A stretch of 64,000 nucleotides of DNA from positions 1,116,001 through 1,180,000 of the forward strand of contig LR134389.1 of NCBI GenBank assembly GCA_900637675.1, in the 5' to 3' direction. This DNA is from Streptococcus equi subsp. equi. Lineage in GTDB: Bacteria; Bacillota; Bacilli; Lactobacillales; Streptococcaceae. Below the pieces are notes generated by a model that was not told the DNA's origin, ran no database searches, and worked only from the letters and a program-made list of their open reading frames with translations. Every line of letters begins with the position of its first letter. The first letter of the stretch is position 1. The position numbers and the translations under genes were made by a program. Of this stretch, positions 1-9,587 are shown in pieces.

Positions 1-149
1 TTATCGAACGTTTGGCTGGTGCCATTTGTCAAGAGCTATTTGCCCAGTTTTTGCCTATTAAAGCGATTAAAATCGCTATTAAAAAAGAAAATCCACCGAT
101 TGCAGGCCATTATCAAGCTGTCGGTATTGAATTGGAGAGAAAGAGATGA
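1..149 (+). CDS. folB: dihydroneopterin aldolase, C-terminal part (runs off the window)
   Basis: The open frame begins at base 3 and ends at the TGA at 147-149. It encodes 48 residues ([10 protein letters not shown]... to ...IELERKR). The stretch [11 protein letters not shown] and the position directly before folK match the C-terminus of dihydroneopterin aldolase, which makes 6-hydroxymethyl-dihydropterin for folate synthesis. The stop overlaps the folK start in an ATGA junction, so the two are translationally coupled. The 5' part lies outside the window. The call rests on the short tail plus gene order. Confidence 0.8.
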   Translation, partial: IERLAGAICQELFAQFLPIKAIKIAIKKENPPIAGHYQAVGIELERKR

Positions 150-652
150 CACTTGTTTATTTAGGCTTGGGAACTAATATGGGAGATAGGGCAGGCTACC
201 TACAGGCAGCAGTTAATGCCCTATCTAAGCTGCCAGAGACTGAGTTACTGAGACAATCCTCTATCTATCAAACAGCAGCCTGGGGAAAAACAGATCAAAA
301 TGCCTTTTTGAATATGGCTTGCCAGCTAGATACTAGGCTGACATCAGAAGCTCTTTTGGCAGCTACGCAGGCTATCGAGCAGGCTCTGGGACGAGTTCGT
401 CATGAAAAATGGGGCCCAAGGACAATTGATATTGACCTCTTGCTGTTTGGTGATGAGCCGTATCAATCAGAGACCTTGGTTATTCCTCACCCTTACATGA
501 CACAAAGAGCCTTTGTTTTGATTCCTTTATTAGAGATTGCACCCGATGTGACCTTACCTGGTAGCCAGAAAAGCCTGAGGTCTTACCTTGATGCTTTAGA
601 GCAATCAGATGTAGCCTTGTGGTCACATGAGTATTCAAATAAGTTTTCTTAA
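146..652 (+). CDS. folK: 2-amino-4-hydroxy-6-hydroxymethyldihydropteridine pyrophosphokinase
   Basis: This 168-residue cytosolic enzyme transfers pyrophosphate from ATP to 6-hydroxymethyl-7,8-dihydropterin, the step between FolB and FolP in folate synthesis. Seen: the N-terminal GLGTNMGDR loop and the HPPK signature [15 protein letters not shown] around residues 88-102, with the two metal-binding Asp residues in DID. Length is normal for the family. It starts in an ATGA overlap with folB, so it is the last gene of the fol operon here; murB follows after about 95 bases and has its own promoter-like sequence. Confidence 0.95.
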   Translation: MTLVYLGLGTNMGDRAGYLQAAVNALSKLPETELLRQSSIYQTAAWGKTDQNAFLNMACQLDTRLTSEALLAATQAIEQALGRVRHEKWGPRTIDIDLLLFGDEPYQSETLVIPHPYMTQRAFVLIPLLEIAPDVTLPGSQKSLRSYLDALEQSDVALWSHEYSNKFS

Positions 653-655
653 ACT

Positions 656-685
656 GTCGTTATTTTTACTAAAATTTGATATAAT
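656..685 (+). promoter_or_regulatory. promoter-like sequence upstream of murB
   Basis: A perfect TATAAT lies at 680-685, preceded by TG at 677-678, giving an extended -10 (TGATATAAT). The -35 region around 656-661 (GTCGTT) is weak, as is usual with an extended -10. It sits about 60 bases before the murB start. Confidence 0.55.
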
Positions 686-747
686 AGTGCTACTCTTTGC
701 TGATTTTTTGTCTTATATTAAGAAATGATTGAAGAAAGAAGAAGATT

Positions 748-1635
748 ATGATAGCTGAACTTGAAGGCATTGATATTCGAGAGAATGAAGCCTTAAAACA
801 TTACACCTATACCCAAGTAGGCGGTCCAGCAGATTTCTTGGCTTTTCCTAGAAATCATTACGAACTATCCCGTATTGTTGATTATGCCAATCATAATCAT
901 ATTCCTTGGATGGTCCTTGGAAATGCCAGTAATCTCATTGTTCGAGACGGTGGTATTCGTGGCTTTGTTATCATGTTTGATAAGCTCAACGCCGTCCGCC
1001 TTAATGGTTATACCTTGGAGGCAGAGGCAGGCGCTAACCTCATTGAAACAACAAAAGTTGCCAAATTTCATAGCTTAACAGGCTTTGAATTTGCTTGTGG
1101 CATTCCTGGAAGCATAGGGGGTGCTGTTTTTATGAATGCAGGTGCTTATGGTGGAGAGATTGCTCATATTTTTTTGTCGGCCAAGGTCTTGACACCAGAA
1201 GGGAAAATAAAAAAGATCTCAGCCAGAGAGATGGCCTTTGGCTATCGTCACTCTGTCATTCAAGAAACTGGTGATATTGTGATTTCAGCCAAGTTTGCTT
1301 TAAAACCGGGTAATCATGACAGTATTTGTCAGGAGATGAATCGCCTCAACCACCTTCGAAAGCTCAAGCAGCCCTTAGAATTTCCCTCTTGTGGGTCCGT
1401 TTTTAAGCGTCCTCCTGGGCATTTTGCAGGGCAATTGATTATGGACGCTAACCTAAAAGGGCATCGTGTTGGCGGTGTTGAGGTCTCTAAAAAGCATGCA
1501 GGCTTTATGATTAATGTTGCTGATGGCTCTGCCAAGGATTATGAGGACTTAATTGCTCATGTCATTAGGACAGTTGAGCAGGCATCTGGCGTTAGGCTTG
1601 AGCCGGAGGTTCGTATTATTGGTGAAAGCCTTTAA
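748..1635 (+). CDS. murB: UDP-N-acetylenolpyruvoylglucosamine reductase
   Basis: This 295-residue FAD enzyme uses NADPH to reduce UDP-GlcNAc-enolpyruvate to UDP-MurNAc, the second committed step of peptidoglycan precursor synthesis in the cytosol. Seen: the PCMH-type FAD-binding region with [12 protein letters not shown] (about residues 58-69) and [18 protein letters not shown] (about 118-135), and the catalytic Ser motif CGSVFKRP (about 215-222). Length and motifs fit the shorter Gram-positive MurB. It is followed after 45 bases by potA in the same direction; the murB-pot order is typical of pyogenic streptococci, so the pot genes may be partly read from the murB promoter. Confidence 0.95.
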   Translation: MIAELEGIDIRENEALKHYTYTQVGGPADFLAFPRNHYELSRIVDYANHNHIPWMVLGNASNLIVRDGGIRGFVIMFDKLNAVRLNGYTLEAEAGANLIETTKVAKFHSLTGFEFACGIPGSIGGAVFMNAGAYGGEIAHIFLSAKVLTPEGKIKKISAREMAFGYRHSVIQETGDIVISAKFALKPGNHDSICQEMNRLNHLRKLKQPLEFPSCGSVFKRPPGHFAGQLIMDANLKGHRVGGVEVSKKHAGFMINVADGSAKDYEDLIAHVIRTVEQASGVRLEPEVRIIGESL

Positions 1636-1680
1636 TGATTGTGTTATCAAAAAAGAAAAATTGTGGAGGATTTATGACAA

Positions 1681-2835
1681 TTGACTAAGCCAATTATCAC
1701 ATTTGACAATGTCTCAAAGACATTTGAGGACAGCGGGACACAGGTCCTAAAGAACATTAATTTTGAGCTTGAGGAGGGAAAATTTTACACCCTGCTTGGT
1801 GCCTCAGGATCTGGGAAATCAACCATTTTAAATATTATGGCTGGGCTGCTTGATGCGACCAGTGGTGATATTTATTTAGATGGTGAGCGTATCAATGATT
1901 TGCCGACCAATAAGCGTGATATTCACACTGTTTTTCAGAATTATGCTTTGTTTCCTCATATGACGGTTTTTGAGAACGTTGCCTTTGCTTTAAAGCTGAA
2001 AAAGGTTGACAAACAGGAGATAGCAAGACGTGTCAAGGAAACCTTAAAAATGGTTCAGCTGGAGGGCTACGAAAAGCGATCCATTCAAAAGCTTTCCGGT
2101 GGTCAGCGTCAGCGTGTAGCGATTGCTCGTGCGATTATCAATCAGCCTCGTCTTGTCCTATTAGATGAGCCACTTTCTGCCCTTGATTTGAAATTGAGAA
2201 CAGAAATGCAGTATGAGCTGCGTGAGCTGCAGCAGCGACTGGGCATTACCTTTGTTTTTGTTACCCATGATCAGGAAGAAGCACTAGCGATGAGTGATTG
2301 GATTTTTGTCATGAATGATGGTGAAATTGTGCAATCAGGCACACCTGTAGATATTTACGATGAGCCGATTAATCATTTTGTAGCTAGCTTTATTGGTGAA
2401 TCAAACATCATCAATGGTACGATGATTAAAGACTATCTGGTTTCCTTTAACGGGAAAGAATTTGAGTCAGTTGATGGTGGTATGCGACCCAATGAGCCAG
2501 TTGAGGTGGTTATTCGACCGGAGGATTTACAAATCACCCTGCCAGAGGAAGGAAAGCTTCAGGTAAAGGTAGATACACAGCTCTTTCGTGGTGTTCACTA
2601 TGAAATCATTGCCTATGATGATTTAGGCAACGAATGGATGATTCACTCAACCCGCAAGGCCATTGAAGGAGAAGTGATTGGTTTAGATTTCACACCAGAG
2701 GATATTCATATTATGCGCCTCAATGAAACAGAAGAAGAATTTGATGCTCGTATCGAAGAATACGTTGAAATCGATGAGCATGCGGATGGCTTAATCAATG
2801 CTATTGAGGAGGAGCGCAATGAAGAAAACCTCTAG
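1681..2835 (+). CDS. potA: spermidine/putrescine ABC transporter ATP-binding protein
   Basis: PotA energises polyamine import by PotBC with the binding protein PotD. The 384-residue protein shows Walker [10 protein letters not shown] (residues 40-48), signature LSGGQRQR, Walker [13 protein letters not shown] and the H-loop THDQEE, followed by a C-terminal TOBE-like regulatory region ending in an acidic tail. The frame that aligns with the family starts at a TTG at 1681. A GGAGG at 1665-1669 is 11 bases upstream. That site is better placed for an ATG at 1674, which opens only a four-codon frame (MTID, stop at 1686-1688). The last 17 bases overlap potB. Confidence 0.93.
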   Translation: MTKPIITFDNVSKTFEDSGTQVLKNINFELEEGKFYTLLGASGSGKSTILNIMAGLLDATSGDIYLDGERINDLPTNKRDIHTVFQNYALFPHMTVFENVAFALKLKKVDKQEIARRVKETLKMVQLEGYEKRSIQKLSGGQRQRVAIARAIINQPRLVLLDEPLSALDLKLRTEMQYELRELQQRLGITFVFVTHDQEEALAMSDWIFVMNDGEIVQSGTPVDIYDEPINHFVASFIGESNIINGTMIKDYLVSFNGKEFESVDGGMRPNEPVEVVIRPEDLQITLPEEGKLQVKVDTQLFRGVHYEIIAYDDLGNEWMIHSTRKAIEGEVIGLDFTPEDIHIMRLNETEEEFDARIEEYVEIDEHADGLINAIEEERNEENL

Positions 2836-3613
2836 CCTCTTTGCAGTTCCCTATTTTTTATGGATTGTCCTCTTTGTTATGGCACCGGTTGCCCTTTTGC
2901 TTTATCAATCCTTTTTTGACATCGAAGGACGATTGACACTAGCCAATTACGAGACTTTTTTTAGCTCATGGACTTACCTGAGAATGGGCTTAAACTCTAT
3001 CTTATATGCTGGTATCGTTACCTTGGTGACCTTTTTGATTTCATATCCCACAGCTTTATTGTTAACGCGTTTAAAGCACAAGCAGCTGTGGTTAATGCTT
3101 ATTATTTTACCAACCTGGGTCAATCTGCTCCTCAAGGCTTATGCTTTTATGGGGATTTTTGGGCAGCAGGGTGGTATCAATAGCTTTTTAACCTTTATGG
3201 GCTTAGGACCACAGCAAATTCTGTTTACTGATTTTTCGTTTATTTTTGTGGCCTCTTATATTGAGCTGCCCTTTATGATTTTGCCTATTTTTAATGCTTT
3301 AGATGATATTGATGATAATATTATCAATGCCAGTAAGGACCTGGGTGCCAATGACTACCAGACCTTTTCAAGGGTTATCTTTCCTTTGTCGCTAAACGGT
3401 GTTAGAGCAGGGGTTCAGTCTGTTTTTATTCCCAGCTTGAGTCTCTTTATGCTTACGCGTCTCATCGGTGGAAATCGTGTGATTACGCTGGGGACAGCTA
3501 TTGAACAGCATTTCCTAACAACAGAAAACTGGGGCATGGGCTCAACCATAGGTGTTGTCCTAATTATCGCGATGATTGTGATTATGTGGCTAACAAAGGA
3601 GAAAAGTAAATGA
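2819..3613 (+). CDS. potB: spermidine/putrescine ABC transporter permease PotB
   Basis: This 264-residue inner-membrane permease starts at the ATG at 2819 (MKKTSSLF), which has GAGGAGG at 2806-2812; a longer in-frame start at 2798 has no such site. About six hydrophobic segments are visible, beginning with a stretch at residues 6-28. The EAA loop that contacts PotA is seen as [16 protein letters not shown] with PLS following. It overlaps the end of potA and its stop overlaps the potC start (ATGA-type junction at 3610-3613), so potABCD is translated as a tightly coupled operon. Confidence 0.93.
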   Translation: MKKTSSLFAVPYFLWIVLFVMAPVALLLYQSFFDIEGRLTLANYETFFSSWTYLRMGLNSILYAGIVTLVTFLISYPTALLLTRLKHKQLWLMLIILPTWVNLLLKAYAFMGIFGQQGGINSFLTFMGLGPQQILFTDFSFIFVASYIELPFMILPIFNALDDIDDNIINASKDLGANDYQTFSRVIFPLSLNGVRAGVQSVFIPSLSLFMLTRLIGGNRVITLGTAIEQHFLTTENWGMGSTIGVVLIIAMIVIMWLTKEKSK

Positions 3614-4386
3614 AAAAATTTGCCAATCTTTACTTAGCGTGTGTTTTTATTTTGCTCTATATTCCAATCTTTTACTTGATTGTTTATTCTTTTAACAAGG
3701 GTGGAGACATGAATGGCTTTTCTGGCTTGACGCTAGAGCATTATAAGACCATGTTTGATGATAGTCGCTTGATGGCGATTTTATTGCAGACCTTTGTGTT
3801 AGCCTTTACAAGTGCCTTGCTTGCAACCATTATCGGGACCTTTGGGGCGATTTTTATTCATCAGAGTAAAAAGAAGTACCAAAATGCGATACTGTCTGCA
3901 AATAATGTGTTGATGGTTTCCCCTGATGTGATGATAGGTGCCTCTTTCTTGATTCTCTTTACGTCCTTGAAATTTCAATTAGGAATCCTCTCGGTTTTGA
4001 TGAGTCATATTGCTTTTTCCATTCCGATTGTGGTCTTAATGGTGCTTCCTCGGTTGAAGGAAATGAATCAAGATATGATTAATGCAGCTTATGATCTAGG
4101 AGCAAATCACTTTCAAATGCTAAAGGAGGTTATGCTTCCTTATCTGACACCGGGCATTATCGCAGGCTACTTTATGGCCTTTACTTATTCCTTAGATGAT
4201 TTTGCGGTGACCTTTTTTCTAACAGGAAATGGCTTTACAACCCTGTCTGTTGAGATCTATTCGCGTGCTCGAAGGGGTATTTCATTAGATATCAATGCCT
4301 TATCAACGATTGTCTTTTTGTTCTCAATTCTATTAGTCATTGGCTATTATTACATTTCACAGGACAAGGAGGAAAAGCATGCGTAA
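3610..4386 (+). CDS. potC: spermidine/putrescine ABC transporter permease PotC
   Basis: This is the second permease subunit of the polyamine importer, 258 residues with about six transmembrane segments starting at residues 7-28. The EAA motif NAAYDLGANHFQMLKE followed by VMLPYL is seen near residues 157-178. It overlaps potB by four bases and ends inside the start of potD (potD ATG at 4379), so stoichiometric translation with its partners is likely. Confidence 0.93.
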   Translation: MKKFANLYLACVFILLYIPIFYLIVYSFNKGGDMNGFSGLTLEHYKTMFDDSRLMAILLQTFVLAFTSALLATIIGTFGAIFIHQSKKKYQNAILSANNVLMVSPDVMIGASFLILFTSLKFQLGILSVLMSHIAFSIPIVVLMVLPRLKEMNQDMINAAYDLGANHFQMLKEVMLPYLTPGIIAGYFMAFTYSLDDFAVTFFLTGNGFTTLSVEIYSRARRGISLDINALSTIVFLFSILLVIGYYYISQDKEEKHA

Positions 4387-5452
4387 GCTATACTCTTTTT
4401 TAGCGGGAATTATCGGGGTTATCTTGCTGCTTGCGACCCTGTCCTTTATTTTGCAGAAAAAAACGAGCTCTGCTAGTCAATCTGATAAGCTGGTGATTTA
4501 TAACTGGGGTGATTACATTGATCCCGCTTTGCTGAAAAAATTCACTAAGGAAACCGGTATCGAGGTTCAGTATGAGACCTTTGATTCCAATGAAGCCATG
4601 TACACCAAGATCAAACAGGGTGGAACGACCTATGACATTGCTGTTCCGAGTGATTACACGATTGACAAGATGATTAAGGAAAAGCTTCTTGTTAAGCTAG
4701 ATAAGTCCAAGCTTGTTGGTCTAGATAACATTGGTCAGGAGTTTTTAGGAAAAAGCTTTGATCCGCACAATGATTATTCCATTCCTTATTTTTGGGGAAC
4801 GGTAGGCATTGTCTATAATGACCAGCTGGTGGATAAGGCTCCTATGCATTGGGAGGATTTATGGCGGCCAGAATACCAAAATAGTATCATGCTAGTTGAT
4901 GGTGCTCGTGAGATTTTAGGTGTTGGATTGACCACATTTGGCTATAGCGTTAACTCAAAGCACCTAAAGCAGCTTGAAGCAGCTGAAAAAAAACTACAGG
5001 CCTTAACCCCTAATGTAAAAGCAATCGTCGCTGACGAGATGAAGGGGTATATGATTCAGGGTGACGCTGCTATTGGTGTTACCTTCTCAGGAGAGGCTAG
5101 CGAAATGCTGGACAATAACGACCATCTACACTATGTTGTACCATCAGAGGGCTCAAACCTTTGGTTTGATAATCTGGTGCTTCCCAAAACAATGAAGCAT
5201 GAAAATGAAGCCTATGCCTTTATCAACTTTATCATGAAGCCGGAAAATGCAGCACAAAATGCTGAATATATCGGCTATGCCACTCCCAATACAAAAGCGA
5301 AGGCTTTATTGCCAGATGATATTAAAAATGACCCAGCCTTTTACCCAACTGACGAGACCGTAAAGAAATTAGAGGTTTATGATAATTTAGGCTCTAAATG
5401 GCTTGGTATTTACAACGACCTTTACCTACAATTTAAGATGTATCGAAAATAG
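4379..5452 (+). CDS. potD: spermidine/putrescine-binding protein
   Basis: This is the extracellular substrate-binding component of the polyamine importer, 357 residues. The start at ATG 4379 (MRKLYSF) follows AAGGAGG just upstream; a longer in-frame start at 4340 lies inside potC and lacks a site. Residues 1-24 form a signal/anchor segment without a clear lipobox cysteine. The mature part starts with the family motif LVIYNWGDYIDPALL and contains YFWGTVGIVYN and the WEDLW region typical of PotD/PotF. It ends the operon and is followed by a hairpin terminator. Confidence 0.93.
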   Translation: MRKLYSFLAGIIGVILLLATLSFILQKKTSSASQSDKLVIYNWGDYIDPALLKKFTKETGIEVQYETFDSNEAMYTKIKQGGTTYDIAVPSDYTIDKMIKEKLLVKLDKSKLVGLDNIGQEFLGKSFDPHNDYSIPYFWGTVGIVYNDQLVDKAPMHWEDLWRPEYQNSIMLVDGAREILGVGLTTFGYSVNSKHLKQLEAAEKKLQALTPNVKAIVADEMKGYMIQGDAAIGVTFSGEASEMLDNNDHLHYVVPSEGSNLWFDNLVLPKTMKHENEAYAFINFIMKPENAAQNAEYIGYATPNTKAKALLPDDIKNDPAFYPTDETVKKLEVYDNLGSKWLGIYNDLYLQFKMYRK

Positions 5453-5460
5453 GTCATGCA

Positions 5461-5504
5461 AGATTGAAGGAGCTATTCATTGGAAAGCTTCTTCAGTCTT
5501 TTTT
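5461..5504 (+). terminator. intrinsic terminator of the pot operon
   Basis: AGATTGAAGGAGCT (5461-5474) pairs with AGCTTCTTCAGTCT (5486-5499), with two G-U pairs and an 11-base loop, followed by a run of T to 5504. It lies just after the potD stop. Confidence 0.85.
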
Positions 5505-5523
5505 AGCTTGGTCTGGTCTCAAT

Positions 5524-5575
5524 AATCTCATGAGATTAAAAAGAACTAGAATCTTGCTTTCGTCTTTGATACAAT
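5524..5575 (+). promoter_or_regulatory. promoter region of the CLC channel gene with a perfect 14-bp palindrome
   Basis: An extended -10 (TGATACAAT, hexamer at 5570-5575) lies 34 bases before the CLC gene; the -35 region is weak. A perfect palindrome AATCTCATGAGATT lies at 5524-5537, upstream of the -35 position. It could be a regulator site, but no regulator can be named from sequence. Confidence 0.5.
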
Positions 5576-5609
5576 AGTAGTGGTTTATTAAAATGAAAGA
5601 GATGACAAA

Positions 5610-7142
5610 ATGGAAAATCATAAAAACGAGTTTACCTTTTCCAAACATTCAATCATAGCCTACGTTTGGCGTGGCATTTTAGTCGGGATAATTGCTGGAG
5701 CTATTGTCAGTTTGTTTCGCTTATTGATTGAGATGGTTAGTGAGGCTGTTGTTGGCTATTATCACCAAGCTCACAGCAATCGCATGCTCCTTGTTCCGAT
5801 AGCAGGCTTTAGCTTATTAGCTGTTTTTTTAGTTGGTCTTTTGGTCAAGTCTGACGCCAACATTAAAGGCTCTGGTATTCCACACGTCGAAGGGGAGCTA
5901 AAGGGCTTGATGTCACCCAATTGGTGGAGTGTGCTTTGGAAAAAATACCTTGGTGGAACAATTGCCATTTCTATGGGCTTAATGCTTGGAAGAGAAGGCC
6001 CTTCTATACAATTAGGGGCTATGTCAGCTAAAGGCTTAGCTAAGTACCTGAAATCTAGTCGTCTAGAAAAACGTGTCTTGATCGCTAGTGGAGCAGCTGC
6101 TGGCTTATCAGCTGCTTTTAATGCGCCTATTGCAGGACTGCTTTTTGTTGTTGAGGAGATTTACCACCATTTTTCAAGATTAGTGTGGATCACTGCCTTG
6201 GTTGCAAGCCTTGTTGCGAACTTTATTTCGTTGAATATTTTTGGCCTTAGACCTGTTTTGGCCATGCCTAAGGCCATGCCCTTTCTTGCCTTACATCAAT
6301 ATTGGCTGCTCTTAATCTTAGGCCTTGTGCTTGGCTGTCTGGGCTTTCTTTATGAAGAGGTCATTTTACATTTTCATAGGGTTTATGATTTTCTTGGAAA
6401 GAGCTTGCGCCTAGCGCCGCATTTTCATGGGCTGATTGTTGTTGCTATTATCCTGCTGATTGGCTATTATTTGCCACAGCTATTGGGCGGAGGTCATGGT
6501 TTGATTATGTCCTTGTCAGAGCAAAAGCTACCACTGTTGACTGTTCTTGCTTACTTCTTTATTCGATTTTTAGGGAGTATGTTTAGCTATGGCAGTGGCC
6601 TGCCTGGAGGAATTTTTTTGCCTATTCTAACCTTAGGTGCCTTGTCCGGAACTATTTTTGGATTGATTCTTCAGCAAATAGGACTGTTAGATCGCCAGAT
6701 GATTCCTCTCTTTTTAGTATTGGGAATGGCAGGCTACTTTGCTGCTGTATCAAAGGCACCCTTGACAGGAATGATCTTAGTGACTGAAATGGTAGGGGAT
6801 CTGAAGCCCTTAATGGCCATTGCTGTTGTGACCTTCGTGGCCTACTTGGTGATGGATTTGTTAAATGGTCAGCCTATCTATGAAGCAATGCTAGAGAAAA
6901 TGGCTATCAAACACCCAACAGATCTAGTGGAGCCGACCCTGATCGAATTACCTGTAAGTGAGAAAATTGCAGGCAGATATGTCCGAGACCTGAAGCTACC
7001 TAAAAACGTTTTAATTACAACGCAGCTCCACCATAAGAAATCACAGGTCGTCTCAGGTGATACGCTATTGATTTCAGGTGCTACGATCTTTTTGGTGGTC
7101 AATGAAGCTGATACAGGCTTTGTTCGAGAGGTCTTGATGTAG
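5610..7142 (+). CDS. CLC-family chloride channel/transporter with C-terminal TrkA-C domain
   Basis: This 510-residue membrane protein moves chloride, probably in exchange for protons. The ion-pathway motifs are visible: GSGIPHVEGEL (about residues 89-99), GREGPSIQLG (about 126-135) and GSGLPGGIFLP (about 329-339). Many hydrophobic segments fill residues 17-425. The last 75 residues are soluble and look like a TrkA-C/RCK-C domain (ISGATIFLVV near the end), which usually binds a small ligand to gate transport. It has its own promoter-like sequence and a terminator on both sides, so it is monocistronic. It is often annotated eriC or clcA. Confidence 0.9.
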   Translation: MENHKNEFTFSKHSIIAYVWRGILVGIIAGAIVSLFRLLIEMVSEAVVGYYHQAHSNRMLLVPIAGFSLLAVFLVGLLVKSDANIKGSGIPHVEGELKGLMSPNWWSVLWKKYLGGTIAISMGLMLGREGPSIQLGAMSAKGLAKYLKSSRLEKRVLIASGAAAGLSAAFNAPIAGLLFVVEEIYHHFSRLVWITALVASLVANFISLNIFGLRPVLAMPKAMPFLALHQYWLLLILGLVLGCLGFLYEEVILHFHRVYDFLGKSLRLAPHFHGLIVVAIILLIGYYLPQLLGGGHGLIMSLSEQKLPLLTVLAYFFIRFLGSMFSYGSGLPGGIFLPILTLGALSGTIFGLILQQIGLLDRQMIPLFLVLGMAGYFAAVSKAPLTGMILVTEMVGDLKPLMAIAVVTFVAYLVMDLLNGQPIYEAMLEKMAIKHPTDLVEPTLIELPVSEKIAGRYVRDLKLPKNVLITTQLHHKKSQVVSGDTLLISGATIFLVVNEADTGFVREVLM

Positions 7143-7189
7143 AGCAAGGTCGGTTAAGCAGTCAGCAGTAGCTGTGCTACCGATCAAAG

Positions 7190-7242
7190 AAGCAGATCAG
7201 TGCTTTTTCTCATCTGATGAAAGGTATTGATTTGCTTTTTTT
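7190..7242 (+). terminator. intrinsic terminator after the CLC channel gene
   Basis: AAGCAGATCA (7190-7199) pairs with TGATTTGCTT (7228-7237) across a 28-base loop, followed by a T run to 7242. The long loop makes it weaker than the others in the window. Confidence 0.55.
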
Positions 7243-7347
7243 GTGTTATTAAACCTTTGTTAGCAAGAGCCATAGCCTTAGCAGTCGTATCTGATGAATA
7301 CCTGCTGTCTTTTTGTTATACTTAAGTATCAATCAAAGGAGCTTTAT

Positions 7348-7961
7348 ATGCTAGAAGTTATTTCAAAAGAGCTGCGCCATTACCAAAAGAATAAGCTTGC
7401 CGCCTATCAAAAAAGAACCAAGGCATAGAAGCTGGTGGAATTGTTTTTGCTGGCGATTCGTTAATCGAATTTTTCCCGTTGAAAAAATATTTCAAACAGG
7501 TCTCAACCATTTATAATCGCGGAATTGCAGGGATAGACAGTCAGTGGTTGCTAGAGCATATTGACAGTCATGTGAATGATCTGGAGCCCAGTCATGTGTT
7601 TATCCTGATTGGCTGTAATGATATTGGGCTTGGCTTTGATCAATCGCATATCGTATCGACCATTGTTGATCTTATTAGTCGTATTCGCAGTCAGTCTATT
7701 TATACTAGGATTAGCCTTCTGTCCTTATTGCCGGTTTCTGAAAATCCCGCCTATCAGGCGACTGTCAAGCTAAGGACAAATAGGGCTATTGATGAGATTA
7801 ATCAAGCATTAGCAATGATACCAGCGATTGAATTTATTGATCTTAACGCCTGCTTAAAGGACGAGACTGGTGGCTTAGCAGCTGCTTATACGGTAGATGG
7901 CATTCATCTTAATGCCCTTGGCTATGAACACTTAGCTCAAGCTATTAGTCCCTATCTATGA
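7348..7961 (+). pseudogene. SGNH/GDSL-family hydrolase, frameshifted
   Basis: The gene starts at ATG 7348 after an AAAGGAG site and reads MLEVISKEL... for 26 codons to a TAG at 7426-7428. From 7425 the next frame continues without a break as IEAGGIVFAGDSLIEFFP and on to 7961. GDSLIEFF holds the block-I serine, GCNDIG is block III-like, and VDGIHLNALGY near the end carries the catalytic Asp/His. Adding one base at about 7425 restores a protein of about 204 residues of the lipase/acylhydrolase (PAF acetylhydrolase-like) type. The downstream fragment lacks the serine if initiated at its internal TTG (7479), so activity is probably lost. Confidence 0.85.
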
Positions 7962-8308
7962 AAGGTAAAGGCTGGAGCTGCTAATTTGTAAGGGATCTTT
8001 AAAAAACAAGCACTGATGAATCATCATTGAAACCCTTCAGAGTGCCGATAGGCTGCACAATCAAAGAAGCATTAGGTTTGTCTATGACGCCCTTGTGTTA
8101 AGCTGGCTTTTAGGTTTATACTGCGAGAAAATCAGTCATTGGGCTGGGAGTCTCAAAGCTTAGCTGTGGTAATTAAATGCGAGCTCCTGCTAGCTTGTGC
8201 TGATCAAGCAGTATAGCAAGGAGGGACTGAACTTTTAGTCTCAGATAATATTAGACTTTTTATCCTATATTAAACGATTTAGTGTATAATAAACAGGAAG
8301 GAGTTAAA
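7962..8308. other. 347-base intergenic stretch, no gene recognised
   Basis: No convincing coding frame or family match is visible. It contains a small palindrome TGATGA-A-TCATCA at 8014-8026. Near its right end a TATAAT at 8285-8290 is the likely -10 of the next gene; no good -35 is seen. Confidence 0.5.
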
Positions 8309-9436
8309 ATGAAATTTGAAAAAAAACAAGTCTTTTATGTTGTGCTTGCCTTTGTGCTTTGTTATGCTATTCAAGCTAATTGGGATAATGGGGCTAATAT
8401 TGTCACAACCGTTTATAAGACAAGCCTGCCCTTTCTTTATGGAGCAGCAGTCGCCTATATTGTTAATATTGTCATGAGTGCCTATGAAAGAGCTTATACT
8501 TATACCCTAAAACCCTTTCCTTTTGCCATGAAGGCTAGAAGAGGGCTCTGTATGCTTTTGGCATATTTTACCTTTATCAGCTTGATCGTATGGATTATTT
8601 CTATTGTAATCCCTGATTTGATTGCAAGCATTAGCTCGTTAACGCAATTTGATACAAGAGCTATCAAGGAGGTCATCAGTGATTTAGGTCACAATAAGCT
8701 GATTGCACGTGCCATTAATTACATTGGTGGAGATGCTAAGCTGACAGAAACAATTACCAATTATAGCCAGCAGCTGCTCAAGCAATTTATAGGTGTTCTA
8801 ACCGGTATTTTGACATCGGTTACAGCAGTTGCCTCAGCCATTATCAATGTGGTTATCAGCTTTGTCTTTTCCCTGTATGTGCTTGCTAGCAAGGAAGAGC
8901 TTTGTCAGCAGGCAACTACCTTAATTGACACCTATACTGGTAAATACGCAAAGGCCATTCATTATTTAGTGGGTTTGCTGCATAGTCGTTTTCGTGGCTT
9001 CTTTGTGAGTCAGACGCTTGAAGCAATGATTTTAGGCTCCTTGACTGCCATTGGCATGTTTATCCTGCAATTACCCTTTGCAGGAACTATTGGAGTCTTG
9101 GTTGCTTTTACTGCCTTGATCCCTGTTGTTGGTGCTTCAATCGGTGCTGCGATAGGCTTTGTTTTGATTATGACTCAGTCAATGTCGCAGGCAGTCGTCT
9201 TTATTGTCTTTCTTGTTATACTACAGCAAATCGAGGGGAATTTTATTTATCCCAGAGTGGTTGGTGGGTCTATCGGGTTACCAGCTATGTGGGTCTTAAT
9301 GGCAATCACCATTGGTGCTGCTCTCAAAGGCATTGTTGGTATGATCGTTGCAGTGCCATTAGCGGCAACGCTTTATCAAGTGGTAAAGGATCACATTCAT
9401 AAAAAGCAGGCCTTACAAAATCGTCAGTCCAGCTAA
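8309..9436 (+). CDS. AI-2E family transporter (PerM/YtvI-like membrane protein)
   Basis: This is a 375-residue polytopic membrane protein. The start chosen is ATG 8309 (MKFEKKQ), with AAGGAG nine bases upstream; a longer in-frame start at 8282 lies across the -10 hexamer. Seen: N-terminal hydrophobic segments, a central soluble stretch (residues about 110-160), and the C-terminal conserved block with PVVGASIGAAIGF and QQIEGNFIYPRVVGGSIGLP, which is diagnostic of the family. Members have been linked to autoinducer-2 export or to ion/proton antiport, so the substrate is not known. It appears monocistronic. Confidence 0.85.
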   Translation: MKFEKKQVFYVVLAFVLCYAIQANWDNGANIVTTVYKTSLPFLYGAAVAYIVNIVMSAYERAYTYTLKPFPFAMKARRGLCMLLAYFTFISLIVWIISIVIPDLIASISSLTQFDTRAIKEVISDLGHNKLIARAINYIGGDAKLTETITNYSQQLLKQFIGVLTGILTSVTAVASAIINVVISFVFSLYVLASKEELCQQATTLIDTYTGKYAKAIHYLVGLLHSRFRGFFVSQTLEAMILGSLTAIGMFILQLPFAGTIGVLVAFTALIPVVGASIGAAIGFVLIMTQSMSQAVVFIVFLVILQQIEGNFIYPRVVGGSIGLPAMWVLMAITIGAALKGIVGMIVAVPLAATLYQVVKDHIHKKQALQNRQSS

Positions 9437-9469
9437 TTAACAGCATCAGATCAAGGAAAACGTCTATTA

Positions 9470-9492
9470 CAAGACCGATTTCTTGGTCTTTT
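9470..9492 (+). terminator. probable intrinsic terminator
   Basis: AAGACC (9470-9475) pairs with GGTCTT (9485-9490), followed by a short T run. The outer AGCAT/ATGCT sequences may extend it. Confidence 0.5.
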
Positions 9493-9587
9493 ATGCTGTC
9501 TGATTGACTGCGTATGGCCTTATTTTTATGCTGTGGTAATGAAAAAAGCCGTCTTATTTATCGAATATCATTAGTGGAGGTAATAAG

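Noticed and set aside
865..1071. Leftward 68-codon frame inside murB
   Set aside because: It is the antisense of a well-supported gene, with no ribosome site or family match; many similar shadow frames across the window were left out.
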